Assembly: GCF_900187325.1 (NCBI RefSeq)
Contig: NZ_FZMZ01000003.1
Location: 310,001-374,000, forward strand
Direction of reading: 5' to 3'
Source of the DNA: Virgibacillus ndiopensis
Lineage (GTDB): Bacteria; Bacillota; Bacilli; Bacillales; Amphibacillaceae
Length of the DNA stretch: 64,000 nt
Below, one piece after another: positions 49,801-58,377 of this stretch. A program made the translations under genes and the position numbers. The notes below the pieces were generated by a model. The model did no database searches. It saw only the letters and a list, made by a program, of their open reading frames with translations, and was not told the DNA's origin. Each line of letters begins with the position of its first letter. Positions within the stretch are counted from its first letter, which is position 1.

Positions 49801-50428
49801 GATCAATGATTTCCTGATCCGTACCAAATCCAAGCGCACGTAATAACACGGTAATTGGTAACTTACGTGTTCTATCGATTCGGACATAAGCAACATCCTT
49901 TGCATCTGTTTCAAACTCCAACCATGCCCCACGGTTCGGAATTACAGTTGCTGCGATGCCTCGCTTTCCGTTTTTATCAATTTTTTCATTATAATAGACA
50001 CTAGGTGAACGAACGAGCTGCGATACAATAACGCGTTCTGCACCATTAATAACAAATGTGCCTGTGTCAGTCATTAATGGGAAATCTCCCATAAATACTT
50101 CCTGCTCTTTTACTTCTCCAGTTTCATTATTGATTAAACGAACCTTCACGCGAAGCGGAGCATTGTACGTTACATCTCTTTCTTTTGATTCATCTACAGG
50201 ATATTTAGGTTCACCTAAACTATAATCAACAAACTCTAGTGATAAGTTCCCTGTAAAATCTTCAATCGGTGAAATGTCCTGAAACATCTCTCGCAATCCT
50301 TCTTCTAAAAACCATTGGTAAGAAGCAGTTTGGATTTCGATAAGATTTGGTAATTCTAATACCTCGCTGATACGCGCATAGCTCCTGCGTTGGCGGTGCC
50401 GTCCATACTGAACTAGTTGACCTGTCAA
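46892..50428 (-). CDS. rpoB: RNA polymerase beta subunit
   Basis: 1,178 residues from a TTG at 50428 (GAGGGG eight bases upstream, giving (M/L)[14 protein letters not shown]); a GTG three codons earlier is less likely. The rifampicin pocket [16 protein letters not shown] and [13 protein letters not shown] is wild type. The C-terminus is acidic. rpoC follows after 121 bases. Confidence 0.98.
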   Translation of the reverse strand: MTGQLVQYGRHRQRRSYARISEVLELPNLIEIQTASYQWFLEEGLREMFQDISPIEDFTGNLSLEFVDYSLGEPKYPVDESKERDVTYNAPLRVKVRLINNETGEVKEQEVFMGDFPLMTDTGTFVINGAERVIVSQLVRSPSVYYNEKIDKNGKRGIAATVIPNRGAWLEFETDAKDVAYVRIDRTRKLPITVLLRALGFGTDQEIIDLIGENEYLKNTLEKDNTETTEKALLEIYERLRPGEPPTVDNAKSLLVSRFFDPKRYDLAHVGRYKMNKKLHIKNRLFNQVLAETIVDQETGEVLAQKGDKLERKLLNKIIPYLDKEEDKLGERIMEPHDGVLEDPIRLQSVKIVDPTDPSGERELNVIGNAGIDKGVKNIMPADILSAISYFFNLLHRVGDTDDIDHLGNRRLRSVGELLQNQFRIGLSRMERVVRERMSIQDTSSVTPQQLINIRPVIASIKEFFGSSQLSQFMDQTNPLAELTHKRRLSALGPGGLTRERAGFEVRDVHYSHYGRMCPIETPEGPNIGLINSLSSYAKVNTFGFIETPYRRVDPDTGKVTAQIDYLTADEEDNYVVAQANAHLDDDGTFVDDEVIARFRGENTAVPKDRIDYMDVSPKQVVSAATACIPFLENDDSNRALMGANMQRQAVPLMKPEAPIVGTGMEYVDGKDSGAAIICRNGGIVERVEAKEIHVRRIEEVDGKEVKGDVDRYKLQKYIRSNQGTCYNQRPIVSNGDRVTKGEILADGPSMEDGELALGRNVLVGFMTWEGYNYEDAIIMSERLVKDDVYTSIHIEEYESEARDTKLGPEEITRDIPNVGEEALKNLNEQGIIRVGAEVSDGDILVGKVTPKGVTELSAEERLLHAIFGEKAREVRDTSLRVPHGAGGIVLDVKIFNREDGDELPPGVNQLVRAYIVQKRKIHEGDKMAGRHGNKGVISKILPEEDMPFLPDGTPVDIMLNPLGVPSRMNIGQVFELHLGMAARALGIHVATPVFDGATEQDVWDTLQEAGMPRDAKTVLYDGRTGDPFDNRVSVGVMYMIKLAHMVDDKLHARSTGPYSLVTQQPLGGKAQFGGQRFGEMEVWALEAYGAAYTLQEILTVKSDDVVGRVKTYEAIVKGDNVPEPGVPESFKVLIKELQSLGLDVKMLSGDDQEIDMREIEEEETQAASKLNLEVEEN

Positions 50429-50738
50429 CAGCTTCACCCCTCAAATCAAGCATTTTTCATAGATAAAGATTGATAATCCCAGAAAAATGACTATTATATT
50501 ATAAAAAACACGCTGAGAATATATATTTATATTTCAGGTTGTTTTTTGTTTTTTAAGTAAGATCTTGCTAAAATACCTTCAGCGTCAAACATGCTGAACA
50601 AACTTGCAATATAACAATTATTACAAGTATTTTTAAATGAAAGGTAATATCATTCTAGTAGTTATTGCAAAAATGATATTATATTTCTTACATCGGTTCA
50701 AAAATATATTCTTACAACACTATTTTAAAAAACAAAAA
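50429..50738. other. Spacer upstream of rpoB
   Basis: AT-rich leader between the upstream terminator and rpoB. It holds a small hairpin TTCAGC/GCTGAA at 50578-50598. Several TATAAT-like boxes are present but no convincing -35 partner. A promoter for rpoBC probably lies here but is not pinned. Confidence 0.4.
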
Positions 50739-50758
50739 AGGTTTTTTAGTAAAAACCT
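50739..50758 (-). terminator. Terminator after the rsmC-like gene
   Basis: Eight-base stem AGGTTTTT/AAAAACCT with a four-base loop followed by a long T-rich run on the minus strand. Confidence 0.75.
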
Positions 50759-50914
50759 CGTTCATGTATAAAAATGGTAAATGTGGTAAAAGTTCAGATT
50801 TTAACAGTGTCTCCGAATACCGATGAATTATACGTTTATATTTAATGAAAATTCCTCTTGACAAAGAAAGTCCATGTTAGCATTTTATTATAATATCACA
50901 AGAGTTTTGTTAGG

Positions 50915-51517
50915 TCAAACATTTACCGCACGTAAAATAAAATACCCTTTATCACGAACAACTACTTCTACATTTCCAAACAAATCGTACAATTTTTCTT
51001 TCGCTGACGGTGCACCCTGTTTTTTTTGAATGACAACCCACAATTCACCATGCTCACCTAAGGCTTGTTTACTTTCCTCAAACATTGCGTGCACAACTTT
51101 TTTTCCGGCTCTTATAGGCGGATTTGTTAAAATAGCAGCAAACTTATGATTCATTAAATTCGAAAACCGATCACTCTTTACAAACGATACATTTTTAACA
51201 TGATTAAGTTTAGCATTGTGTTCAGCTAACCCTAACGCTCGCTCATTCACATCTGCTAAAATAACATTTCGATTTCCATAATTCTTCGCTAATGTGATTC
51301 CGATAGGACCGTATCCACAGCCAAGATCTAATAAATCGCCGTTCACATTAGGTTCTTTAAACGTTTCAATTAATAACCTTGAGCCAAAATCTACTTCGTT
51401 TTTAGAAAAAACGCCATAATCACTAGTAAATGTATATGAATTTCCTTTTAATTGATATTTCCATGTCTTGGGTGAACTTTTAGATTGGGGTTTTTGTGAA
51501 AAGTAATGCTCAGTCAT
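50915..51517 (-). CDS. RsmC-like SAM-dependent methyltransferase (YbxB)
   Basis: 200 residues. The SAM motif DLGCGYGPIGI and the base-methylation motif TNPPIRAGK match the rRNA guanine-N2 methyltransferase RsmC group; the B. subtilis counterpart between rplL and rpoB is ybxB. The substrate in Bacillus is inferred. It is 102 bases after rplL. Confidence 0.88.
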   Translation of the reverse strand: MTEHYFSQKPQSKSSPKTWKYQLKGNSYTFTSDYGVFSKNEVDFGSRLLIETFKEPNVNGDLLDLGCGYGPIGITLAKNYGNRNVILADVNERALGLAEHNAKLNHVKNVSFVKSDRFSNLMNHKFAAILTNPPIRAGKKVVHAMFEESKQALGEHGELWVVIQKKQGAPSAKEKLYDLFGNVEVVVRDKGYFILRAVNV

Positions 51518-51581
51518 ATGGGCACCTACTTTGTGTATTGTTGTGTATTGTTTACCTAGAGAAGATGAATTAATATATTGA

Positions 51582-51608
51582 GAGCCCGTCGCATATTACG
51601 ACGAGCTC
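51582..51608 (-). terminator. Hairpin after rplL
   Basis: Ten-base arms GAGCTCGTCG/CGACGGGCTC (one wobble) with seven-base loop. There is no U tract, so it may be a processing site or weak terminator. Confidence 0.5.
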
Positions 51609-51619
51609 ATATTTAAAAA

Positions 51620-51985
51620 TTACTTAACTTCTACAGTTGCTCCAGCTTCTTCAAGTTTACCTTTAACTTCTTCAGCTTCATCTTTAGAAACGCCTTCTTT
51701 GATTGCTTTAGGTGCGTTATCTACTAAGTCTTTAGCATCTTTAAGACCTAAGCCAGTGATTTCACGTACAGCTTTTACAACTTTGATTTTTGATGCTCCA
51801 GCACTTTCAAGTACTACATCAAATTCAGTTTTTTCTTCAGCAGCTTCTCCGCCGCCAGCTCCACCTGCTACTGCAACTGGTGCTGCAGCTGTTACTCCAA
51901 ATTCTTCTTCAATTGCTTTTACAAGATCATTTAAATCTAAAACAGACATTTCTTTAATAGCGTCAATAATTTGCTCTTTAGTCAT
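51620..51985 (-). CDS. rplL: 50S ribosomal protein L7/L12
   Basis: 121 residues. The N-terminal dimer domain, an Ala/Gly hinge ([18 protein letters not shown]) and a C-terminal factor-binding domain ([20 protein letters not shown]) are present. It forms the stalk with L10. Confidence 0.98.
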   Translation of the reverse strand: MTKEQIIDAIKEMSVLDLNDLVKAIEEEFGVTAAAPVAVAGGAGGGEAAEEKTEFDVVLESAGASKIKVVKAVREITGLGLKDAKDLVDNAPKAIKEGVSKDEAEEVKGKLEEAGATVEVK

Positions 51986-52040
51986 GATTTAGTTCCTCCT
52001 ATTTTTCAGTTAATTTTTTTATAAATCGACAGGCACTAAT

Positions 52041-52541
52041 TTATGCCCCTTGTTCTTCTTTTTGCTCCGCAATAGCTTTTGTAGCATATGCAAAGTTACG
52101 TACAGGTGCTTGAAGCACGCTAAGCAACATAGAAACCATACCTTCGTAGTTCGGTAGGTTACCAAGTTCTTTAATTTGATCAAGCGTTGCGATTTTTCCT
52201 TCAATCACGCCGCCTTTGATTTCTAGTGCTTCGTGATCTTTTGCGAATTTGTTCAAAATTTTAGCCGGAGCTACCACATCTTCATTACTGAATGCGATTG
52301 CTGTTGGACCAACTAATGTTTCGTTTAGTTCGCTTAATTCTAGTGAATCCGCAGCGCGACGTGCCATAGAGTTTTTGTATACCTTGAATTCAACACCAGC
52401 TTCACGAAGCTGTTTACGTAATTCAGTAACCTCCGCCACATCAAGGCCACGATAATCAACTAATAAAGTAGATTGGCTAGATTGGAATTTATCAGCAATT
52501 TCTTGAACTAGTTGTTTTTTACTCTCGATAATTTTGGACAT
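52041..52541 (-). CDS. rplJ: 50S ribosomal protein L10
   Basis: 166 residues from [16 protein letters not shown] with AGGAGG six bases upstream; a frame extending to 52730 is rejected because it would translate leader RNA. It anchors L7/L12 dimers. It is regulated by the leader upstream. Confidence 0.98.
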   Translation of the reverse strand: MSKIIESKKQLVQEIADKFQSSQSTLLVDYRGLDVAEVTELRKQLREAGVEFKVYKNSMARRAADSLELSELNETLVGPTAIAFSNEDVVAPAKILNKFAKDHEALEIKGGVIEGKIATLDQIKELGNLPNYEGMVSMLLSVLQAPVRNFAYATKAIAEQKEEQGA

Positions 52542-52564
52542 TGTTCCACCTCCTGTTAACATTC

Positions 52565-52680
52565 TCATTATACCGGCTGAAAAGCGCAAGCGCCCTGTCA
52601 CCCTCGACAAAGTTAAGCCGAGACGTTCTCTGGTCGCATAGAGGGTAAAGAAGACGCCGAAGCTAGACAACAAGACAAAG
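52565..52680. repeat. Repeat-like insertion between the L10 attenuator and rplJ
   Basis: A GC-richer block with GAAAAGCGCAAGCGCCC and CCGAAGCTAGACAAC, resembling a common Bacillaceae spacer repeat. Internal CCCTC/GAGGG arms could fold. It lengthens the leader between attenuator and ribosome site. Confidence 0.45.
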
Positions 52681-52681
52681 T

Positions 52682-52711
52682 AAAAGCCTCCATGTAGACA
52701 TGGAGGCTTTT
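52682..52711 (-). terminator. Attenuator hairpin upstream of rplJ
   Basis: Perfect 13-bp stem AAAAGCCTCCATG/CATGGAGGCTTTT with four-base loop followed by a T run, downstream of the L10 leader core in the transcript. Confidence 0.75.
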
Positions 52712-52734
52712 TATAACAAATATGAATCAATTTG

Positions 52735-52805
52735 ATTTTATTTGTTCTTAAACACCTCGGCAGGGTATTAAGCGAATGACTCGCACCTACTGTCTACGGT
52801 ACAAC
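52735..52805 (-). promoter_or_regulatory. L10 leader RNA
   Basis: The minus strand carries CCGTAGACAGTAGGTG and CCTGCCGAGGTGTTTAAG, the conserved core of the Firmicute L10 leader that L10-L12 binds to repress rplJL. Limits are approximate. Confidence 0.75.
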
Positions 52806-52865
52806 ATATTTATTTATTCAACGAGAATTAGTATAACCAATCTCGATTAAAAAGTCAATAACGAA

Positions 52866-53558
52866 TTAACGGTAAGCAGAAACGTCAATTTTGATTCCAG
52901 GTCCCATTGTAGAAGTTACAGATACGTTTTTCATGTAAACTCCTTTTGCAGCTTGTGGTTTTACTTTAACAATAGTTTCAGTAATAGCTTCAAAATTCTC
53001 AACTAATTTTTCATTATCAAATGAGATTTTTCCAATCGGAACATGGATATTAGATTGTTTATCTACACGATATTCTACTTTACCAGCTTTGATTTCTTTA
53101 ACTGCTTTTTCAACTTCAAAAGTTACAGTTCCAGTTTTAGGGTTCGGCATTAATCCTTTTGGTCCTAAAACACGTCCAAGTTTACCAACTTCAGCCATCA
53201 TGTCTGGAGTAGCAACGATCACATCAAATTCAAACCATCCTTGGTTGATTTTGTTGATCATGTCTTGATCTCCAACATAATCTGCTCCAGCAGCTTCTGC
53301 CTCTTTCGCTTTGTCACCTTTAGCAAATACTAAAACGCGTTGTGTTTTACCAGTACCATGTGGCAACACCATTGCTCCACGAATTTGTTGATCTGCTTTT
53401 TTAGGATCTACACCTAAACGAAATGCAACTTCAACTGTTTCATCAAAATTTGCTCTTGAAGCTTCTTTTAATAATGCAATAGCTTCTTTTGATTCATATG
53501 ATTTTGAACGATCAACAAGCTTTAATGCTTCTTGATGCTTTTTACCTTTTTTAGCCAT
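52866..53558 (-). CDS. rplA: 50S ribosomal protein L1
   Basis: 230 residues. The signature [20 protein letters not shown] is near 122-141. It forms the L1 stalk and in many bacteria represses its own operon. A GTGGGAGG element before it matches one before rplK. Confidence 0.98.
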   Translation of the reverse strand: MAKKGKKHQEALKLVDRSKSYESKEAIALLKEASRANFDETVEVAFRLGVDPKKADQQIRGAMVLPHGTGKTQRVLVFAKGDKAKEAEAAGADYVGDQDMINKINQGWFEFDVIVATPDMMAEVGKLGRVLGPKGLMPNPKTGTVTFEVEKAVKEIKAGKVEYRVDKQSNIHVPIGKISFDNEKLVENFEAITETIVKVKPQAAKGVYMKNVSVTSTMGPGIKIDVSAYR

Positions 53559-53575
53559 TTTGTTTCCTCCTCATT

Positions 53576-53603
53576 TGTGGTTATAGCGGTAATACCTCCC
53601 ACT
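53576..53603 (-). promoter_or_regulatory. Candidate L1-binding element before rplA
   Basis: AGTGGGAGG, inner GGT-ATT-ACC, then ATAACCACA. The same outer pair occurs before rplK at 54383-54411. It is about 12 bases before the rplA Shine-Dalgarno. Confidence 0.55.
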
Positions 53604-53629
53604 TATAAAAGCCGACGCGGCTTTTATAA
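53603..53629 (-). other. Strong hairpin between rplK and rplA
   Basis: An 11-bp perfect stem TTATAAAAGCC/GGCTTTTATAA with a 5-base loop, next to the candidate L1 element. It could be a partial terminator or processing site. Confidence 0.55.
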
Positions 53630-53774
53630 AGCTTGCGCTTGAGATTTGTGTTTAAGGGAACCCCTACAACACCAACCCCGTTCACGAAAAAGGTTGCGAG
53701 AGATGGAATCCCATTTTCGCAACCCATACCGTATTTAAGAGCTCAGTTAAGCTCCATGGGCTTGCCACTCAAAA

Positions 53775-53891
53775 CATAAGCAAGCGACACTCCGAGTCCG
53801 GGGACTACAGGATGTAGGTCAGTTCGACATTGCCACAAGACGCGGTCTTAGTCAAACCTCCTTGATTACGCTTTACAGTCCCTTGCTTATG
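53775..53891. repeat. Dispersed hairpin repeat, copy 3 (rplK-rplA spacer)
   Basis: CATAAGCAAG pairs with CTTGCTTATG at the ends, with GACACTCCGAGTCC inside and an inner AGTCC/GGACT stem. It is longer than copies 1 and 2 because the internal part is extended. The rest of the 372-base spacer has no gene. Confidence 0.7.
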
Positions 53892-53930
53892 CTTTTCACA
53901 GGTAACCAAGCCCGTCCCGCTTCCTGAGTA

Positions 53931-54356
53931 TTAGTCTTCAATCGTAATACCCATGCTGCGTGCAGTTCCTTCAACCATGCGCATCGCTGCTTCTACATCA
54001 GCAGCGTTTAGGTCAGGCATTTTTGTTTCCGCAATTTCTTTTACCTTATCGCGTTTAACAGTTGCGACTTTATTACGGTTTGGTTCACCTGAACCAGATT
54101 CTATACCAGCTGCTTTTTTCAACAATACTGCAGCAGGTGGAGTTTTTGTAATAAATGTAAATGAACGGTCTTCAAATACCGAGATTTCAACCGGAATAAT
54201 CATACCTGCTTGATCTTGCGTACGAGCATTAAATTCTTTACAAAATCCCATGATATTAACTCCTGCTTGACCTAATGCCGGTCCTACTGGCGGTGCTGGA
54301 TTTGCTTTTCCAGCTGGAATTTGTAGTTTTACAATTTTAATTACTTTTTTAGCCAC
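53931..54356 (-). CDS. rplK: 50S ribosomal protein L11
   Basis: 141 residues from a GTG at 54356 (GGAGG eight bases upstream, giving (M/V)[15 protein letters not shown]). The [14 protein letters not shown] segment is the thiostrepton/RelA-related region. It is the first gene of the L11-L1 operon. Confidence 0.98.
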   Translation of the reverse strand: MAKKVIKIVKLQIPAGKANPAPPVGPALGQAGVNIMGFCKEFNARTQDQAGMIIPVEISVFEDRSFTFITKTPPAAVLLKKAAGIESGSGEPNRNKVATVKRDKVKEIAETKMPDLNAADVEAAMRMVEGTARSMGITIED

Positions 54357-54382
54357 GAGACACACCTCCTTAAAGTCCGTGA

Positions 54383-54411
54383 TGTGGTAATAGGGGCTTT
54401 CCCCTCCCACT
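54383..54411 (-). promoter_or_regulatory. Candidate L1-binding element before rplK
   Basis: AGTGGGAGG, hairpin GGGG-AAAG-CCCC, then TATTACCACA, some 15 bases before the ribosome site. It matches the element before rplA. Confidence 0.55.
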
Positions 54412-54460
54412 CAATATTAGCCATTCACCTCTAGTTTCTGAGGTCATAATTAACAAAAGA

Positions 54461-54489
54461 ATTTTAGCATGAATAACTAAATTATGCAA
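54461..54489 (-). promoter_or_regulatory. rplK-rplA promoter
   Basis: TTGCAT (54489-54484), 17-base spacer ending TGC, TAAAAT (54466-54461): an extended -10 promoter. Confidence 0.7.
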
Positions 54490-54539
54490 GGTTTTATTCT
54501 AGATTTTAGTTTTTTTGCGCTTTATAAATAGTAGCTATT

Positions 54540-54660
54540 ACCAAGCTTGTCTAGTTGCGCGCGGACTAGTGACTAAAGCCATAGTCAATGGGGACTCCAA
54601 CACCAAACAAACACACCCTACGCCCCCACGCTTATACGTCCATTCTATGAACGGCCGTCT
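54540..54660. repeat. Dispersed hairpin repeat, decayed copy 4 (nusG-rplK spacer)
   Basis: Left flank ACCAAGC, GACTA and CATAGTCAATGGGGACTCC match 22752-22810. The right arm has diverged so the outer stem no longer closes. Confidence 0.5.
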
Positions 54661-54668
54661 CTCTTTTC

Positions 54669-55202
54669 CTACAATTTCTCTATTTGTGAAAAATCTAGTT
54701 CTACTGGAGTCTCTCTACCGAACATGTTCACGTGAACTTTGATCTTTTGTTTATCAACATCGATATGTTCGATTGTTCCAGTGAAGTTTGAGAATGGTCC
54801 ATCTATTACACGGACATTTTCTTTTATCTCGAAATCAACTTGGGTAACTTTGTCTGTCATACCCATACGTTTTAAGACAGTATCTACTTCATCAGGAAGT
54901 AATGGCGTCGGTTTTGATCCATGGCCGCTTGATCCGACAAACCCAGTAACCCCGGGCGTGTTCCTTACAACATACCAAGAATCGTCTGTCATAACCATTT
55001 CAGCGAGTACGTAGCCTGGGAAAAATTTCTTCTTTAATACTTTCTTTTTTCCATTTTTGATTTCTGTTTCTTCATCTTCAGGAACAATCACACGGAAAAT
55101 CTTATCCTCCATGCCCATTGTTTCTACACGCTTCTCTAAATTTGTTTTCACCTTGTTTTCATACCCTGAATACGTATGAACAACATACCAGTTTTTCTCC
55201 AT
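54669..55202 (-). CDS. nusG: Transcription antitermination/termination factor NusG
   Basis: 177 residues. The N-terminal NGN domain (WYVVHTYSGYENKV) is followed by a C-terminal KOW domain (RVIDGPFSNFTGTIEHID). It binds RNA polymerase and S10. It is separated from secE by a terminator, so it has its own transcription start, unlike the usual tight secE-nusG pair. Confidence 0.98.
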   Translation of the reverse strand: MEKNWYVVHTYSGYENKVKTNLEKRVETMGMEDKIFRVIVPEDEETEIKNGKKKVLKKKFFPGYVLAEMVMTDDSWYVVRNTPGVTGFVGSSGHGSKPTPLLPDEVDTVLKRMGMTDKVTQVDFEIKENVRVIDGPFSNFTGTIEHIDVDKQKIKVHVNMFGRETPVELDFSQIEKL

Positions 55203-55288
55203 CTGAACAGGACAAATCGAACTTGCCCTTCCCTCCCTTTGAAAAATAAATTAAATAAAAGTATAAAACTTTTGGGTCTATAACTTTA

Positions 55289-55332
55289 GTAAATGGGTAC
55301 TTTGGCACCTAACCAACTTTCCAAACCACCAT
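55289..55332 (-). other. Hairpin in the nusG leader
   Basis: AAATGGTGGTTTGG pairs with CCAAAGTACCCATTT with small bulges, around a 15-base loop. No known class recognised. Confidence 0.4.
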
Positions 55333-55353
55333 TTACAAAAAAACACAATATTA

Positions 55354-55377
55354 AAAAACCCGCTAATCCGGGTTTTT
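55354..55377 (-). terminator. sigH-rpmG-secE terminator
   Basis: Nine-base arms AAAAACCCG/CGGGTTTTT with six-base loop and T run on the minus strand. Confidence 0.8.
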
Positions 55378-55423
55378 GGTAAGAAAAATTGTTTATTTTC
55401 ATTATAGCATAATTATAACACTA

Positions 55424-55600
55424 TTATTCAAAGAGATATAATATTTGTGTAATCCCAAGGTCAATCAATGTGAAAAATAATGCTACAAACACAACTGTAG
55501 TAATAACGGTTACTGTATAACTTGTTAATTCACGGCCTTTTGGCCAACTTACCTTTTTCATCTCTCTTGAAACGTTTTTAAAAAATTTAAACAGACCCAT
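55424..55600 (-). CDS. secE: Protein translocase subunit SecE
   Basis: 58 residues: MGLFKFFKNVSREMKKVSWP then one membrane helix (about 30-52). The KKVSWPKGRELT block is the conserved amphipathic clamp on SecY. Short single-helix form as in Bacillus. Confidence 0.96.
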   Translation of the reverse strand: MGLFKFFKNVSREMKKVSWPKGRELTSYTVTVITTVVFVALFFTLIDLGITQILYLFE

Positions 55601-55633
55601 GCTTGTACCCCCAAACTCTACCCGAAGAGTGCT

Positions 55634-55783
55634 TTATTTCGTCTCACGGTGCAACGTATGTTTCCCACATGTCTTGCAATATTTTCTTACTTCTAATCGT
55701 ATAGGTTGTGTGGATACATTTTTGTTTGTTGTATAATTCCTGCTTGAACACACTGCACACGCTAATGTTATCTTTTTATTCAT
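55634..55783 (-). CDS. rpmG: 50S ribosomal protein L33 (zinc form)
   Basis: 49 residues ([26 protein letters not shown]). Two CxxC pairs bind zinc. It lies between sigH and secE, the position of the second L33 gene in Bacillus. Confidence 0.95.
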   Translation of the reverse strand: MNKKITLACAVCSSRNYTTNKNVSTQPIRLEVRKYCKTCGKHTLHRETK

Positions 55784-55931
55784 CACTTCACCCCATCATA
55801 GGGTACTTTACTATAAAAACTAATATATAATATCTTTAACCTAAAGCCAAATCCGTAAATTTGTCTCTACTTCAGTCCTCTTTTTAATGTAGCACGCTTG
55901 TGTACCTGTGTCAACGCCAGCATATACCACA

Positions 55932-56582
55932 TCACAAACTTAATTCGCTTTCTTCTATCAATTGTTCCAGCTTCCGTTTAACACGCTGCAATGCATTATC
56001 TATCGACTTGACGTGCCTTTTTAACTCAACAGAGATTTCCTGATACGTCCTTCCATCCAGATATAAAAGTAAGACTTCCTTTTCTAACTCGCTTAATAAT
56101 TCGGATAATTTATATTCCATATCATCGAATTTTTCTCTATTTACAAGTAACTCTTGTGGATCAATCGCTTTCGAACCAGCAATAACATCTAACAATGTTC
56201 GATCTGATTCTTCATCATAAATTGGCTTGTCCAAAGAAACGTAGGAATTTAGCGGAATATGTTTTTGTCTTGTAGCTGTCTTAATCGCAGTAATTATTTG
56301 TCGGGTAATACAGAGCTCAGCAAACGCTTTAAATGATGAAAGCTTGTCCCCATTAAAGTCACGTATCGCTTTATAGAGACCAATCATTCCTTCCTGCACA
56401 ATATCTTCTTTGTCAGCACCGATAAGAAAATAAGTGCGCGCTTTTGCTCGAACGAAATTTCGATATTTATTTATCAAAAAATCAAGTGCATGACTATTTC
56501 CTTGCTGGATCAAATCAATGATTGCATCATCATCAAGCAATTCTATGCTTTGATTATCTGTCTCTATCTGCTTGACACTCAC
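55932..56582 (-). CDS. sigH: RNA polymerase sigma-H factor
   Basis: 216 residues from a GTG at 56582 with GGGGGGT eight bases upstream; a TTG ten codons earlier is less likely. Region 2 (DIVQEGMIGLYKAIRDF) and region 4 (RTYQEISVELKRHVKSIDNALQRVKRKLE) are intact. It directs early sporulation and competence genes. Confidence 0.95.
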   Translation of the reverse strand: MSVKQIETDNQSIELLDDDAIIDLIQQGNSHALDFLINKYRNFVRAKARTYFLIGADKEDIVQEGMIGLYKAIRDFNGDKLSSFKAFAELCITRQIITAIKTATRQKHIPLNSYVSLDKPIYDEESDRTLLDVIAGSKAIDPQELLVNREKFDDMEYKLSELLSELEKEVLLLYLDGRTYQEISVELKRHVKSIDNALQRVKRKLEQLIEESELSL

Positions 56583-56623
56583 CAAGTATGACCCCCCGAC
56601 TTTCACAGTCAATATATAGAGTT

Positions 56624-56653
56624 AGTATACAGTAACCGTTTCCACACCGTCAA
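56624..56653 (-). promoter_or_regulatory. sigH promoter
   Basis: TTGACG (56653-56648), 18-base spacer, TATACT (56629-56624). Confidence 0.65.
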
Positions 56654-56700
56654 TAGGATAACAGACCGAATAATGAATAAAAATGAGGAAACGGCGCACA

Positions 56701-56724
56701 AAATAGGCGTTTTTACGCCTATTT
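56701..56724 (-). terminator. Hairpin at the yacP stop
   Basis: Nine-base perfect stem AAATAGGCG/CGCCTATTT covers the yacP stop codon. The U tract is short. Confidence 0.55.
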
Positions 56725-57228
56725 GTCTCCTCTTCTCCATTTTTCGAAAGTTTCTAAAATATTTTTTTGTAACGGTATTCTTGCTTGTGGTTTCACATTT
56801 TTATAACGATCAATACTTTCTTCGATTTCTATCTCTATATTCTTTAATTCGATATATAGTTCTCTAGCTGACTTTCGTAATGCCCCACTCCCGAAAATAG
56901 TTCGTTGTTCAGCGAAATCAGACGTCGCAACGTATACTTGTGTATCTACATTTTTTATATCTTTCACAAGCTTTTCGATACACTCATCTGCCGTTTCCTT
57001 CTCTTTCGTATATATAACTTCTACTTTGAATTCTTCTTGTATACTCGCTATACCTTTTACATAGTAAGCATCAAACACAACGATAATACGATATCCAGAA
57101 AACGCTTGATACTCTGCCATTAATTCAATTAACCGATCTCTAGCATGGCTCATATCTGTTTCTTTTAGTTTCTGCAACTCTTCCCATGCGCCGATTATGT
57201 TATAGCCATCCACCACCAAAACAACCAT
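56719..57228 (-). CDS. rae1: NYN/PIN-like ribonuclease YacP (Rae1)
   Basis: 169 residues. The acidic residues of the NYN fold are seen in VLVVDGYNIIGAW, VVFDAYYVKG and TADECIEKL/ATSDFAEQ. B. subtilis Rae1 cleaves mRNA in the ribosomal A site. It is three bases after rlmB. Confidence 0.92.
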   Translation of the reverse strand: MVVLVVDGYNIIGAWEELQKLKETDMSHARDRLIELMAEYQAFSGYRIIVVFDAYYVKGIASIQEEFKVEVIYTKEKETADECIEKLVKDIKNVDTQVYVATSDFAEQRTIFGSGALRKSARELYIELKNIEIEIEESIDRYKNVKPQARIPLQKNILETFEKWRRGDK

Positions 57229-57231
57229 ATG

Positions 57232-57975
57232 CTATTCCCCAAGTGGATATCTTTTGCGGAATACTTCGTACAACAATAACGAACATGCAACAGATGCATT
57301 TAACGAGGAAACCTTACCTTTCATTGGAAGGCTAACCGTCCAGTCACATTTATCTTTTACTAATCGACTCATTCCTTTTCCCTCATTACCAATGACAAGT
57401 GCTATCGAGATTGCCCCATCTAACGATCGATAATCTTCAGTTGCATTTGCCTCGGTTCCTACTACCCAAATATTATTACCTTTTAATTCATCAATTGTAT
57501 TTGCAATATTTGTTACGCGAGCAACAGGAATATGTTCCAACGCTCCGGCAGCAGTTTTCGCTACAACCTGTGTTAAACCAACAGATCGCCTTTTTGGGAT
57601 AATGACGCCATGTGCACCAGTAGCATCTGCCGTACGTAAAATTGATCCCAAATTATGCGGATCCTCTAGCTCGTCCAAAATGATAAAAAAAGGAGCTTCA
57701 CCCCGCTTCTCAGCTTGAGCATATAAATCGTCTAAGGTTGCGTATTGATAAGATGCTACATATGCTATAACACCTTGATGGTTTCCATCGGCTAAATGAT
57801 CAAGTTTATTCCTTGGTACTTTTTGTACAATTGTACCTGCACCTTTAGCTAATTGCTGAATCTTTCCTTGCGTGTTAACGTTTAATTGTTCGGATAGTAG
57901 AACTTTATTAACGGAACGACCAGACTTCAATGCTTCCACAACCGGATTTTTACCGATAATCATTTCTTGATCCAT
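57232..57975 (-). CDS. rlmB: 23S rRNA (guanosine-2'-O)-methyltransferase RlmB
   Basis: 247 residues from MDQEMIIGKNPVVEALK (GGGAGG ten bases upstream). An N-terminal substrate-binding domain is followed by a SpoU domain with ALVIGNEGKGMS and SLPMKGKVSSLNASVACSLL, the knot that binds SAM. Confidence 0.95.
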   Translation of the reverse strand: MDQEMIIGKNPVVEALKSGRSVNKVLLSEQLNVNTQGKIQQLAKGAGTIVQKVPRNKLDHLADGNHQGVIAYVASYQYATLDDLYAQAEKRGEAPFFIILDELEDPHNLGSILRTADATGAHGVIIPKRRSVGLTQVVAKTAAGALEHIPVARVTNIANTIDELKGNNIWVVGTEANATEDYRSLDGAISIALVIGNEGKGMSRLVKDKCDWTVSLPMKGKVSSLNASVACSLLLYEVFRKRYPLGE

Positions 57976-57976
57976 G

Positions 57977-58375
57977 TTAGCTTTTCCTCCCTTCCACAAA
58001 TTCTATTGCTCTTGTTAGCAATTCTTCTAATCGTTCGTTATTTTTAAGTAAATAATGATAGCCGAGCAACGCCTCAAATGCTGTGCTGTATCGATATGTC
58101 TGTACATCCGTATTTTTTGGAATAGAACCTGATTTTGCATTTCTCCCTCGAGATACTACACGTTCCTCTTCTTCGGTTAAAAATGATGTATCTAACCAAT
58201 GCAAAATTACCGTAGCCTGGGACTTAGCAGCCACAAATGCGACTGCATTCTTGTGCAATTGATTCGGCTTTACTTGACCAGATTGGATTAAATGCTCCCT
58301 TACTCGCAGCTCGTAAACCACATCACCCATATATGCTAAGGCTAAGCTCTTCAGTTGCTTTACATCTAGGTCCAT
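57977..58375 (-). CDS. mrnC: Mini-ribonuclease III
   Basis: 132 residues from [18 protein letters not shown]. It has an RNase III catalytic domain ([15 protein letters not shown] and EALLGYHYL) without the dsRNA-binding domain. It matures 23S rRNA ends. It begins two bases after the cysS stop. Confidence 0.95.
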   Translation of the reverse strand: MDLDVKQLKSLALAYMGDVVYELRVREHLIQSGQVKPNQLHKNAVAFVAAKSQATVILHWLDTSFLTEEEERVVSRGRNAKSGSIPKNTDVQTYRYSTAFEALLGYHYLLKNNERLEELLTRAIEFVEGRKS

Positions 58376-58377
58376 GC

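Noticed and set aside
52542-52730. N-terminal extension of rplJ
   Set aside because: It would translate the attenuator hairpin and repeat; the start at 52541 has an ideal ribosome site and the family N-terminus.
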